DNA of 57,758 nucleotides from the NCBI GenBank assembly GCA_016785955.1, contig JAEUWH010000019.1, positions 1-57,758 of the forward strand, given 5' to 3'. The position numbers were made by a program, and so were the translations under genes. The notes under the pieces are model-generated. The model saw only the letters and a list, made by a program, of their open reading frames with translations. It was not told the origin of the DNA and did not search any database. The stretch's first letter is position 1, and every line of letters begins with the position of its first letter. This document shows positions 51,119 to 57,758 of this stretch, in pieces. This stretch comes from Pseudobdellovibrionaceae bacterium (lineage in GTDB: Bacteria; Bdellovibrionota; Bdellovibrionia; Bdellovibrionales; Bdellovibrionaceae).

Positions 51119-52370
51119 AAAATAACGTCGCCAAAACCAGAGACCTAAAATCAAAAAGCTGTCGGTAAGATCCCACCAGGTGAAGGACCTCTAAAAAAAA
51201 TCGATGTCGACGCTCGGACTTTTGGCATCGTTTTAAAAAGTGAAATAAATAACGTTTAAGAAATGTCAACTCCATGGAAGATCCCACTTGCGCCAAGAGA
51301 AACGGTAGGCGCGCGCCAGCGGCAATTTTTTTATGAAATTGATCCGCGAGGGGGTTATTTGTTTTTAGGGTATCTCTTAAAATTAAAACTTGCTCTAATG
51401 CCAAGCTCATTCCCTGGCCAAATACTGGATTCAAAGAACAGAATGCATCTCCCATTACGAAAATATTTTGCGGAAAATTTGCAATTTTATGAAATGATCG
51501 TAAAAACATATTTGTCTTTTTGAAAACTGATACGCGGGAAATGGCTTTGGCATTTTCAATGGCGGAATAAAAATCGGGGCTGGGAACCTGCCGTGCAAGT
51601 GCATGAAACTGCGCAAGATCCATCTTCGCGGTTGTACGACTTTGATATTCCACGATCGTTGCGATCGCACGTCCGCCCTCAACAGGTGATATCACGGCTC
51701 CTATCGAGCCCCGTGGGGGTGAGACCTGATAGTAGTATTGTTTACACCCATCGAATTCTAAACCAGAGTGTTCGTAGATCACGGACCGATATGTAATATT
51801 TATGGGAACCAATTCCATAAACCTTGCGAAACACGGCATATTTAGTACATGTTCGAAATTGAAATTTTGTCCCCCTGCAATCACGGCCAGATCGGCCTCA
51901 AACAAGGCCTGATCATTGGTTTTTATTCTTAGAAGGCCATTAGCGACATTTTCCATTTTCACAATATAGCCTATCTTGATCGATATATTTTTTATTTTAG
52001 ACACTCTTTTAAAAATAATGTGATCCAGAAATGGGCGACTCATTGAATACGTCTGAATTTCAGACTCGTACCGCGGAAATTCGCCGCTGGCGGTTTCCCA
52101 TTTTGTATCATTCGCCCAGTCAATCAAAGGACAACCTGCAGAAATAAAATCGTCTTCAATATCAGGAAAAATATTTTGCAAGATTTTTTGTCCTCGTTGA
52201 AGTAAAACATGAAGATGGGCACCTTGAGCGACTCCTGAACGCGTTCTGTTTAGACCCAGTGTTTGCTCTTTATCTACGAGTGTTACTTTTTTAAAATTCT
52301 CAGACAGAATTTTTGCAGCCAATAGGCCCGAGAATCCACCTCCAACAACGACAGCATGATGACGTTTCAT
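51111..52370 (-). CDS. FAD-dependent monooxygenase
   Basis: The 419-residue flavoprotein begins with a dinucleotide loop VVVGGGFSGLLAAKIL. It has GAHLHVLLQRGQKIL, seen in flavin monooxygenase relatives, and the C-terminal FAD motif GDAFCSLNPVFGQGMSLAL. Length and motifs fit the squalene epoxidase or hydroxylase-like superfamily. It overlaps the terpene cyclase stop by four bases. A role in epoxidising or hydroxylating the cyclised terpene is likely. Confidence 0.85.
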   Translation of the reverse strand: MKRHHAVVVGGGFSGLLAAKILSENFKKVTLVDKEQTLGLNRTRSGVAQGAHLHVLLQRGQKILQNIFPDIEDDFISAGCPLIDWANDTKWETASGEFPRYESEIQTYSMSRPFLDHIIFKRVSKIKNISIKIGYIVKMENVANGLLRIKTNDQALFEADLAVIAGGQNFNFEHVLNMPCFARFMELVPINITYRSVIYEHSGLEFDGCKQYYYQVSPPRGSIGAVISPVEGGRAIATIVEYQSRTTAKMDLAQFHALARQVPSPDFYSAIENAKAISRVSVFKKTNMFLRSFHKIANFPQNIFVMGDAFCSLNPVFGQGMSLALEQVLILRDTLKTNNPLADQFHKKIAAGARLPFLLAQVGSSMELTFLKRYLFHFLKRCQKSERRHRFFLEVLHLVGSYRQLFDFRSLVLATLFYD

Positions 52371-53239
52371 ATTTTTCCTTCCAACGATGAATGCAGATTG
52401 TGCAAATCTAACAGACCGGCTGCGAACAGATAGGTTTGAAACGATCGCAGATTGTACGATCGAATCAGGGACTGCTTCTCACCGAACTCACGAAGCAAGA
52501 TGGTCTGATAGTCATCAAAGCCACGGTCTTCCTTGGCAATGACGATCTCATTTGTGAGGTCGCCTTCCATTTTTTCGCGCTTATAGGTAAAAATCAGATT
52601 ACTGATACGACCAAGTCGTTGCCCCAACAAAAAGACTTCCCGGCACACACCCAGTTCTGAGAACTGAAAAGAAGGACTCGACATTAAGTCAATTGTTCCG
52701 GCCGCAACGATTCCCATATTATGCGGTCCCAGACTTTGTGACTCGACCAAGTTTCGAATATCTGGCAATGAGGACATCAATTCAGAATACCGATTACATG
52801 AGTAAAATTGTTCGATATCAAATACCAAGACTGCTTTTAGATTTTCGTAATATGGAAAATCTTGAAGTATTTCAGTTAGCTGAATAAATAACACACGCGC
52901 CAGTTCGAATATCTTTCGTTGTTGCCCCCGCATATAGAATGGTACTGGTCGGTCCTTTTCTATATTCAAATTATAGAGCTCCGAAAGCAGCTCTGGATTT
53001 CGATGCTCAGGATGATCCGCCAGGTCGTCATAAAGGGTAATGATCATTCCTAAATGAATTTTAGCAAAAATCACGCGGCCAAGTGAATAGGAATCGATGG
53101 AGCTTAGAGTTGTGTATCGATAGCCTATCGGCAGAAAATATCGAAATAGTATTTCTGGACGAATTGTCGACACGGACATATACATTTCGATCAACGAATT
53201 TAGATTTGATTCTTTTGTGGCTAGACTGTTTTGTTTCAT
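52367..53239 (-). CDS. Class I terpene cyclase
   Basis: The 290-residue protein has both metal motifs of class I terpene synthases: Asp-rich DDLAD (71-75, YDDLADHPE) and the NSE-type NLIFTYKRE (214-222), followed by GDLTNEIVIA as in bacterial cyclases. The spacing of 143 residues is typical. The second position of the NSE motif is Leu rather than Asp, while the Asn, Thr and Glu ligands are kept. It would ionise a prenyl diphosphate, probably farnesyl or geranylgeranyl, and cyclise it. Phytoene/squalene synthases share DDxxD-like motifs but not the NSE motif. It starts 6 bases after the P450 stop. Confidence 0.82.
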   Translation of the reverse strand: MKQNSLATKESNLNSLIEMYMSVSTIRPEILFRYFLPIGYRYTTLSSIDSYSLGRVIFAKIHLGMIITLYDDLADHPEHRNPELLSELYNLNIEKDRPVPFYMRGQQRKIFELARVLFIQLTEILQDFPYYENLKAVLVFDIEQFYSCNRYSELMSSLPDIRNLVESQSLGPHNMGIVAAGTIDLMSSPSFQFSELGVCREVFLLGQRLGRISNLIFTYKREKMEGDLTNEIVIAKEDRGFDDYQTILLREFGEKQSLIRSYNLRSFQTYLFAAGLLDLHNLHSSLEGKI

Positions 53240-53245
53240 ATGTAT

Positions 53246-54457
53246 TTAACTCTTTCGCTCGCGCAATTGAATGAGCTGTTCCGGCAATGGATGTAGGGTA
53301 ATTAACGGATCATAAAGAATGGACTCCGAAACAGCGCTCAAATGATAGCGTTGACATATTTTTTTCAGAATAATTACGGCTTCCATATAGGCCAGCCGTT
53401 CACCAACACATGATTTTCCACCCGCTCCAAACGGAATAAAACAAAACGGGTGTTTCAATTTTTGAAGAAATCGCTCGGGATAAAATTTTTCTGGCTCATC
53501 GAAATAGAGAGGATTTTTATGCAAAGACGAAATGCCAATAATCACTTGATCAGACTTACGAATATTCACGCCACCAATGATGTCATCTTTTTTTGCTTCC
53601 CTAGCCAGCATATAAGCAGGCGGGAACAGTCTGAGACTTTCTTTGTAAATGGCCTCAACGGCTTCGTTGTTTCCTCTGGCCACCGTATCTTGATAAGAAG
53701 GATTTTTTGCGAGCAACAATAAAGCAAATGCGATCGACGCGGCGGTTGTCTCGTGACCAGCAAACAAAAATGTCATGCAATGATCCACTAAAGCATCATC
53801 CCCGCGAAATGCCTCAGCAACCCCCCGGACTTTCACTAGAACCAATTGATGTTTTATCAGGTTCCTTATTTCCGATTGCAATTGTTTGATTTCACGATTT
53901 CTAGAAGTCGGAATAAAAAGTGGGGCTGGAGCCAGAGATCTCATGCGAAGGCCACAAAGATAGTTGAGTCGAAGAAATTTCTTTCCCATCTGATCGACTA
54001 ACTCCGTGGTCTCCATTCCTAACAGAATTGCTAGTGTTGTCCGAAGAATCAGGTAGGTCATTTTTTCCGTGACATCGAAATTTGAACTAGCGGCCGTTTC
54101 AACTAGCATCTCGTCACAATATTTTTCGACTATTGCCCGTGCTGACTCCAGGCTGTTTGTTGAAAACATGGGACGAGATGTAGCCCGCGCCATTTGCGAG
54201 TCTTTTCCTTCTAACTGCACAAGCCCTCTTTTTCCAGTTACAGGCTTAATGCGATCGAACACCGTCCGATTTTGAATATAGATGGGTGCCTTTTTTACAA
54301 GAACCTCGTGGGCCAGATCCGCATCAAAAATAAATATAAATCGTTTTGGACCAAGATAGCTGACTTTAATTGGTCCCTCCGAAGCCACTTCTTGCAGGAA
54401 AGATACGGGTTCAGTCATAAAGTCGTTTAAATTTGAAATTGTTTGTAGAGGTTTCAT
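53246..54457 (-). CDS. Cytochrome P450
   Basis: From ATG 54457 (AAAGGA just upstream) the product is about 403 residues. It has the I-helix AGHETT (233-238), the K-helix ExxR (ESLR, 273-276), PERF in FYPERFLQ and the heme-binding loop PFGAGGKSCVGERLA with the Cys ligand at about 350. Starts at 54481 and 54511 are possible, but the latter is overlapped by a palindrome. There is no membrane anchor. As first gene of the terpene operon it probably hydroxylates the cyclised product; its redox partners are elsewhere. Confidence 0.92.
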   Translation of the reverse strand: MKPLQTISNLNDFMTEPVSFLQEVASEGPIKVSYLGPKRFIFIFDADLAHEVLVKKAPIYIQNRTVFDRIKPVTGKRGLVQLEGKDSQMARATSRPMFSTNSLESARAIVEKYCDEMLVETAASSNFDVTEKMTYLILRTTLAILLGMETTELVDQMGKKFLRLNYLCGLRMRSLAPAPLFIPTSRNREIKQLQSEIRNLIKHQLVLVKVRGVAEAFRGDDALVDHCMTFLFAGHETTAASIAFALLLLAKNPSYQDTVARGNNEAVEAIYKESLRLFPPAYMLAREAKKDDIIGGVNIRKSDQVIIGISSLHKNPLYFDEPEKFYPERFLQKLKHPFCFIPFGAGGKSCVGERLAYMEAVIILKKICQRYHLSAVSESILYDPLITLHPLPEQLIQLRERKS

Positions 54458-54496
54458 CGTTTTCCTTTCGAAACGATTCATAACCCACCTGACAGT

Positions 54497-54510
54497 TGAA
54501 ATTAATTTCA
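54497..54510. promoter_or_regulatory. Palindrome in the LysR-P450 divergent promoter
   Basis: TGAAATTAATTTCA is fully self-complementary and lies 24 bases before the LysR start. It is the best LysR-type operator candidate for control of the terpene operon. Confidence 0.5.
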
Positions 54511-54533
54511 TTATAGATTACGATTGTTAACTA

Positions 54534-55421
54534 ATGGATACCAATAGAATTCGCTATTTTTTATCTCTAGTAAAAACCGGCAGCATGACCAAGGCGGCGG
54601 AGTTGCATTATATAAGCACTCCGGCGTTGTCCAAGGCGATCAAGGTCTTGGAAGGCGAGCTAAACGAAAAATTAGTTGTTCCGGACGGGCGAGGGATTTT
54701 GTTAACTGATCGGGCACGGGTTCTTGCCCCAAAGCTGGAAGAAATATTGAAAAAATTGGACGCGTTGATTGATCGTACCGATATCGCCGAGAATCTGGCG
54801 GATCAAAATGTTTTGAAAATCGCAACGTTTGAGGTTTTTTCCACTCATTTTATGGAACGCGCACTCAGTTCAAGTTTCAAAGATAAAGCCTGTTTACTTT
54901 ATGAAACAATACCGGGGCAGATGGAACAAGCTGTTGCTCGCCGAGATGCCGATTTTGCCCTAACGTATATCCCAATTCCTCATCCGGAACTAGATCACCT
55001 ACGCGTGCAGGTCATCGAAATGGGTATTTACGGCTTGAAAAAGACGTTTGATGAATTCTCCGAGCACCAGACGCCATTCGTAATTCCGACGGCTCCCATC
55101 GAAGGGTCTCCCAACAAAGTTCGCGGGCTAGATGGCTGGCCAGATGATGCGTTTCCCAGAAACGTAATCTACCGAGTAGCCATGTTAGAGTCAGCGCTAG
55201 GAATTTGTCGCCGGGGCTTGGCCGTTGTGTATATTCCGAAATTTATTGCCAAACTTCATAACGAGATCGTTAAACCCGAGTTCCAATTGGAAGAAAAACC
55301 CCTACCAAAGCGTTTTCCCATTCGAAAAGAATACGTCTATTTGGTTAAAAGAAAAACTGATCTTGAAGACGACGTCGCTAAAAAGCTGGGCATGGTTTTA
55401 AGGAAAATCTGCTCGGTTTAG
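54534..55421 (+). CDS. LysR-family transcriptional regulator
   Basis: The 295-residue protein has the LysR N-terminal winged HTH (RYFLSLVKTGSMTKAAELHY, about 6-25, then ISTPALSKAIKVLE) and the substrate-binding domain (about 95-290). It is divergent from the P450 with only about 76 bases between the chosen starts, the usual arrangement for a LysR activator of the adjacent operon. Its inducer is unknown. Confidence 0.92.
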   Translation: MDTNRIRYFLSLVKTGSMTKAAELHYISTPALSKAIKVLEGELNEKLVVPDGRGILLTDRARVLAPKLEEILKKLDALIDRTDIAENLADQNVLKIATFEVFSTHFMERALSSSFKDKACLLYETIPGQMEQAVARRDADFALTYIPIPHPELDHLRVQVIEMGIYGLKKTFDEFSEHQTPFVIPTAPIEGSPNKVRGLDGWPDDAFPRNVIYRVAMLESALGICRRGLAVVYIPKFIAKLHNEIVKPEFQLEEKPLPKRFPIRKEYVYLVKRKTDLEDDVAKKLGMVLRKICSV

Positions 55422-55494
55422 AGAGAGCCGCCGCCTAATCTCGAGATTTCAATGCTCTAAACATCATCATCTTAGAAAGCTTTATTGCTCACCC

Positions 55495-55838
55495 CTTGAT
55501 GACAGTCGATTGTCAGCGCATTCTTTTGCGACGGCGATTGATTTATTAACGAATCACCCAGCTAAATACTGGTTGTGGGACGAAGAAAAGTCCACCCTGA
55601 AAAAGCTAAGCTTGGCGAGATAGCCTATAAGAATGATCACTATATTCCCAGTCAGACGCCCTATATTCCTACAGATATTGTTAATACCTTTGAAAAGCAT
55701 GATTTTATCTGGGGCGGAAAGTGGAATGACTACGATACTATGCTACGATACTATGCTACGATACTATGCTACGATACTATGCATTTTGAATACAGGCCGG
55801 AGCTGAGTCAGGAAGTGTATTCAATATCTTGCAAATAA
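55495..55838 (+). pseudogene. M15-type D,D-peptidase relic with frameshift and tandem expansion
   Basis: One frame from about 55497 encodes SRLSAHSFATAID (H-x6-D metal motif) to about 55622, where it stops. The next frame (GTG 55575) carries on with KLGEIAYKND and HDFIWGGKWNDYDTM, and then HFEYRPEL. Together they make an M15 peptidase catalytic domain (VanY/L-Ala-D-Glu endopeptidase group). The frames are joined by a one-base loss near the A-run at 55599. The N-terminus upstream is not open. A 13-bp repeat in four copies sits beside the last metal ligand. It is probably inactive. Confidence 0.7.
55731..55782. repeat. 13-bp tandem repeat, four copies
   Basis: Four identical units TACGATACTATGC (55731-55743, 55744-55756, 55757-55769, 55770-55782). 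The three extra units add 39 bases, so the frame is kept and 13 residues are inserted between TM and the HFEY metal site of the M15 relic. Any other change in copy number not a multiple of three would shift the frame. Confidence 0.9.
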
Positions 55839-55918
55839 ATTTCTATAGATCTCCGTATACTTATCAGGCGGATTTCTCACAGCCAACACTTGACGATTTT
55901 AAAAGCGGCAAATAGCTA

Positions 55919-56086
55919 TCAATTTAGAAAAGGCTTTATAAGTTGTGCCATCTCATAATTAAAAGTGCTAAAAGTTTGATGAGCTTCCTTGTCTCGCCAA
56001 CTTGCCCAATTTCCATCGTTATGAGGATACATTCTTTTAAAAGCGTCACCTATGCGCATTAATAGATCTTTATTCTGTGACGACAT
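55919..56086 (-). CDS. Possible small ORF (55 aa)
   Basis: A minus-strand frame from ATG 56086 encodes a polar peptide (LLMRIGDAFKRMYPHNDGNW, WRDKEAHQTFSTFN, MAQLIKPFLN). It overlaps the end of a second small frame (56070-56234) by 17 bases. The sequence is protein-like, but I do not recognise it. In this relic-rich stretch it may be a fragment. Confidence 0.35.
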   Translation of the reverse strand: MSSQNKDLLMRIGDAFKRMYPHNDGNWASWRDKEAHQTFSTFNYEMAQLIKPFLN

Positions 56087-56234
56087 TGGCAATCAATAAA
56101 TCTATAGTCTCTCGAAATTCAGGCACTTCTGTTTTTATTTTCATAAGAGCCGTTATCATATTTGTTTTTTCAGTTTGGCTGTTAGTTAACGTTATTTGAG
56201 TCATCATTGCTATTGAGTCTATTTTATGATTCAT
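56070..56234 (-). CDS. Possible small ORF or gene fragment (54 aa)
   Basis: The frame from ATG 56234 (MNHKIDSIAMMTQITLTNSQ, TEVPEFRETIDLLIANVVTE) continues open upstream for about 35 codons with protein-like sequence but no start codon (KNPFQELYLFSNELKELDHH). It may be the 3' part of a broken gene. Confidence 0.3.
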   Translation of the reverse strand: MNHKIDSIAMMTQITLTNSQTEKTNMITALMKIKTEVPEFRETIDLLIANVVTE

Positions 56235-56290
56235 CAAGATTTGAAAAAAACTATAATCGTTTTGTTTAGAAAGATGATGATCTAACTCTT

Positions 56291-56690
56291 TTAATTCATT
56301 TGAAAATAAGTATAGCTCTTGAAAAGGATTTTTCTTCCTTCTTCAAAAATGGCTTTTTCAGCCCCGAATCCTTGAAACTCTTCTAATAGATAAATGGCTT
56401 GGAGTTCCTTATCGGCACCTAAATTCTTTTCGCGATTTTTCCCAAAACACGCAAAGCCTGCGACCTTCAATGAGTTAGTCGCAAGCTACCAAAGAATCAA
56501 GATCTGAGCTTTCTACAATTCTTTTGGCTCGCGGTAATTGCTGTTCGGTACTTAGAGTATCTGAAAAACTGGAATCAACTAAATCTCGATAAGTCGTTTT
56601 CCAAGATTCTGAATTTACAAAAGCAATGGATTCGATGTCCTCTTGGGTTGCTTTTCGAATGATAAAATCTATTTTTCTATTACCGTAAAT
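56291..56690 (-). pseudogene. GNAT acetyltransferase relic
   Basis: Minus-strand frames encode IDFIIRKATQEDIESIAFVN and SESWKTTYRDLVDSSF, the typical start of a GNAT acetyltransferase. After a frameshift near 56500 come VAGFACFGKNREKN and DKELQAIYLLEEFQGFGAEK, its acetyl-CoA-binding half. The halves are out of frame, and the acyl-CoA loop glycines are partly lost, so the gene is dead. Confidence 0.6.
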
Positions 56691-56847
56691 GGATTTCCCC
56701 TCTTGCTTTTGAAAAGCCCAGTATTTATCACCGAATGACCAATGCCAGATCTTGGAAAAACTTTTTAAAGTCTACACCAGCCAAAGAGGGCAAAGATGAG
56801 AATACAATAGCTATAAATTACGAAACTATGAAGATCGGAATTATTTC

Positions 56848-57144
56848 TCAGGGGTGTGGTGTGATTGCAATTATTGTGATTTCGTTTTTGCCTGGACCGT
56901 AGCACCAGAAAACTCTATAAGCTCCAGGAGTATTGTTCTGAGCGTACGCCTCAAACACATCTTCTCCATCAGGACCAGTCAACGAGCTGTATTTATGCGT
57001 TTTTAAACCGGGATGTTTTGGATTGGCTTCTAAATAACCTAAGCATTTTTGAACTGCTTTTAGGATGCCTTTTTTGCTTCGAGCTTTTTCTAACTTATCT
57101 AAGTCAGAATCTCCTTGGTCTGTAAATTTTATGGTAAAACTCAT
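56848..57144 (-). CDS. ParE/RelE-like toxin
   Basis: The 98-residue protein (FTIKFTDQGDSDLDKLEK, HPGLKTHKYSSLTG, VFEAYAQNNTPGAYRVFW, ITIIAITPHP) has the pattern of RelE/ParE-fold toxins, with YRVFW as the core strand followed by ITII. It is downstream of a small AbrB-like gene by 11 bases, the standard antitoxin-toxin order. Whether it cleaves mRNA or blocks gyrase cannot be told. Confidence 0.75.
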   Translation of the reverse strand: MSFTIKFTDQGDSDLDKLEKARSKKGILKAVQKCLGYLEANPKHPGLKTHKYSSLTGPDGEDVFEAYAQNNTPGAYRVFWCYGPGKNEITIIAITPHP

Positions 57145-57155
57145 GACTTCGTATA

Positions 57156-57431
57156 TTACTTTTCATCTTTAACAAATTTAGCGAACGATCCTCTTGATTT
57201 CCTTTTAGGTGAGTTTAATTGACCGAGTCCAGTTTGCACCTTTTTCATCGCGTCCATATTTTTCCATAACCATTCCTCTTGAATTGGAACTGTCACAGCA
57301 GGCTTTAGCAAAATCTCGCCATTAGCCTTTTCTTCAACTATAAATTGTTTGCCAGAGAACTTATCTCCTAGGGAAATGCGACCTTTGCTATCTGCGACCT
57401 TATTTACATCAATCATTTTTTTAGCTCCCAT
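57156..57431 (-). CDS. AbrB/SpoVT-like antitoxin
   Basis: The 91-residue protein contains NKVADSKGRISLGDKFSGKQ, a swapped-hairpin AbrB-like DNA-binding segment (about 8-30), then a C-terminal tail that would bind the toxin (EEWLWKNMDAMKKVQ). The ribosome site AGGGGAG precedes ATG 57431. A 27-bp palindrome 46 bases upstream is a likely autoregulatory operator. Confidence 0.72.
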   Translation of the reverse strand: MGAKKMIDVNKVADSKGRISLGDKFSGKQFIVEEKANGEILLKPAVTVPIQEEWLWKNMDAMKKVQTGLGQLNSPKRKSRGSFAKFVKDEK

Positions 57432-57477
57432 ATGAAATGCTCCCCTAATGACTTATAATAACCTAAGTGGGCGGAAT

Positions 57478-57504
57478 AATAAAGTGGGAATTTCCCACTT
57501 TATT
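57478..57504. promoter_or_regulatory. 27-bp palindrome upstream of the toxin-antitoxin operon
   Basis: AATAAAGTGGGAA (57478-57490) and TTCCCACTTTATT (57492-57504) are perfect arms around one base. It lies in the promoter of the AbrB-like/ParE-like pair. A terminator of an upstream gene is a weaker alternative. Confidence 0.5.
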
Positions 57505-57758
57505 GCCATCGGAATGTTTATCTTCGACTTGAGAGCAAAATAATCGACTTTTTAGTCTTCTGCCAGACCAAAAAATGGCCAAGTAGTTGAAATTATTCAA
57601 CTCCCTAAGATCAGTCCCACTGCTGACCGGTTGATTGTTTAATAAAAACAAGATGTTGCCAGACCTCCACGTAGCTGATTTGATTTTTCTACCAAGATCA
57701 AACAAACACCCACGGAAGGGTAGCAACGTGCAAAATCATCTCGAAGGTTCTTCGTTAT

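Noticed and set aside
57463-57726. 87-codon frame at the right end
   Set aside because: It runs through the 27-bp palindrome, has no ribosome site, and its sequence has no protein-like pattern I recognise.

Overview
The window looks like chromosomal DNA of a Bdellovibrio-type bacterium (Bdellovibrionota). This is an inference. It rests on five TIGR02147/DUF4423 regulators (a family known mainly from Fibrobacter and Bdellovibrio), many secreted proteins with glycine-rich GGGG/GNGGE/GGGEI tracts just after the signal peptide, a lipoprotein with an FQNC lipobox, a fused CcoN-CcoO oxidase subunit and large hybrid sensor kinases. There is no rRNA, complete tRNA, CRISPR array or integrase in the window.

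Layout. 0-7 kb: two TIGR02147 regulators, each divergent from a gene for a secreted protein, plus a minus-strand operon for an 817-residue exported protein. 7-9 kb: a receiver-only response regulator, then an XRE regulator and a LexA/CI-like S24 repressor divergent around a 20-bp tandem repeat. 9-19 kb: housekeeping-type genes (DUF486 membrane protein, glutamate-synthase-like FMN enzyme, YajQ, a metallo-beta-lactamase-fold hydrolase, a hybrid kinase, DoxX, an outer-membrane barrel candidate). 19.8-28 kb: an Fnr-type regulator followed by a compact cbb3 oxidase operon (ccoI, ccoS, ccoNO fusion, ccoQ, single-heme ccoP, ccoG, SafE-like). 28-37 kb: a second hybrid kinase, a pilin-like protein, a lipoprotein, two more TIGR02147-type regulators, an NAD(P)-binding protein and ogt.

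37-57.7 kb is an accessory region. Three 3'-terminal tRNA fragments (about 60 nt, all minus strand, all ending in CCA) bracket a nucleotidyltransferase/HTH toxin-antitoxin-like pair and a secreted di-heme cytochrome. A dispersed element of about 120 bp occurs four times (two per orientation) and coincides with the broken ends of a TraD-like and a YqhA-like gene. Between these lie a methyltransferase, a metzincin-type protease divergent from the fifth TIGR02147 gene, a TetR regulator next to a small secreted protein with a poly-A frameshift, and other fragments.

The most coherent undescribed unit is the 49.3-55.4 kb gene cluster: a LysR regulator divergent from a tightly packed operon of cytochrome P450, class I terpene cyclase, FAD monooxygenase, glutathione-S-transferase-like protein and Rieske oxygenase. 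It reads as a pathway that cyclises a prenyl diphosphate and then oxidises the product repeatedly. One copy of the 120-bp repeat lies just downstream of it. To its right are gene relics (an M15 peptidase with a 13-bp tandem expansion, a GNAT remnant) and a ParE/AbrB-like toxin-antitoxin pair, which fits an integration-prone region.
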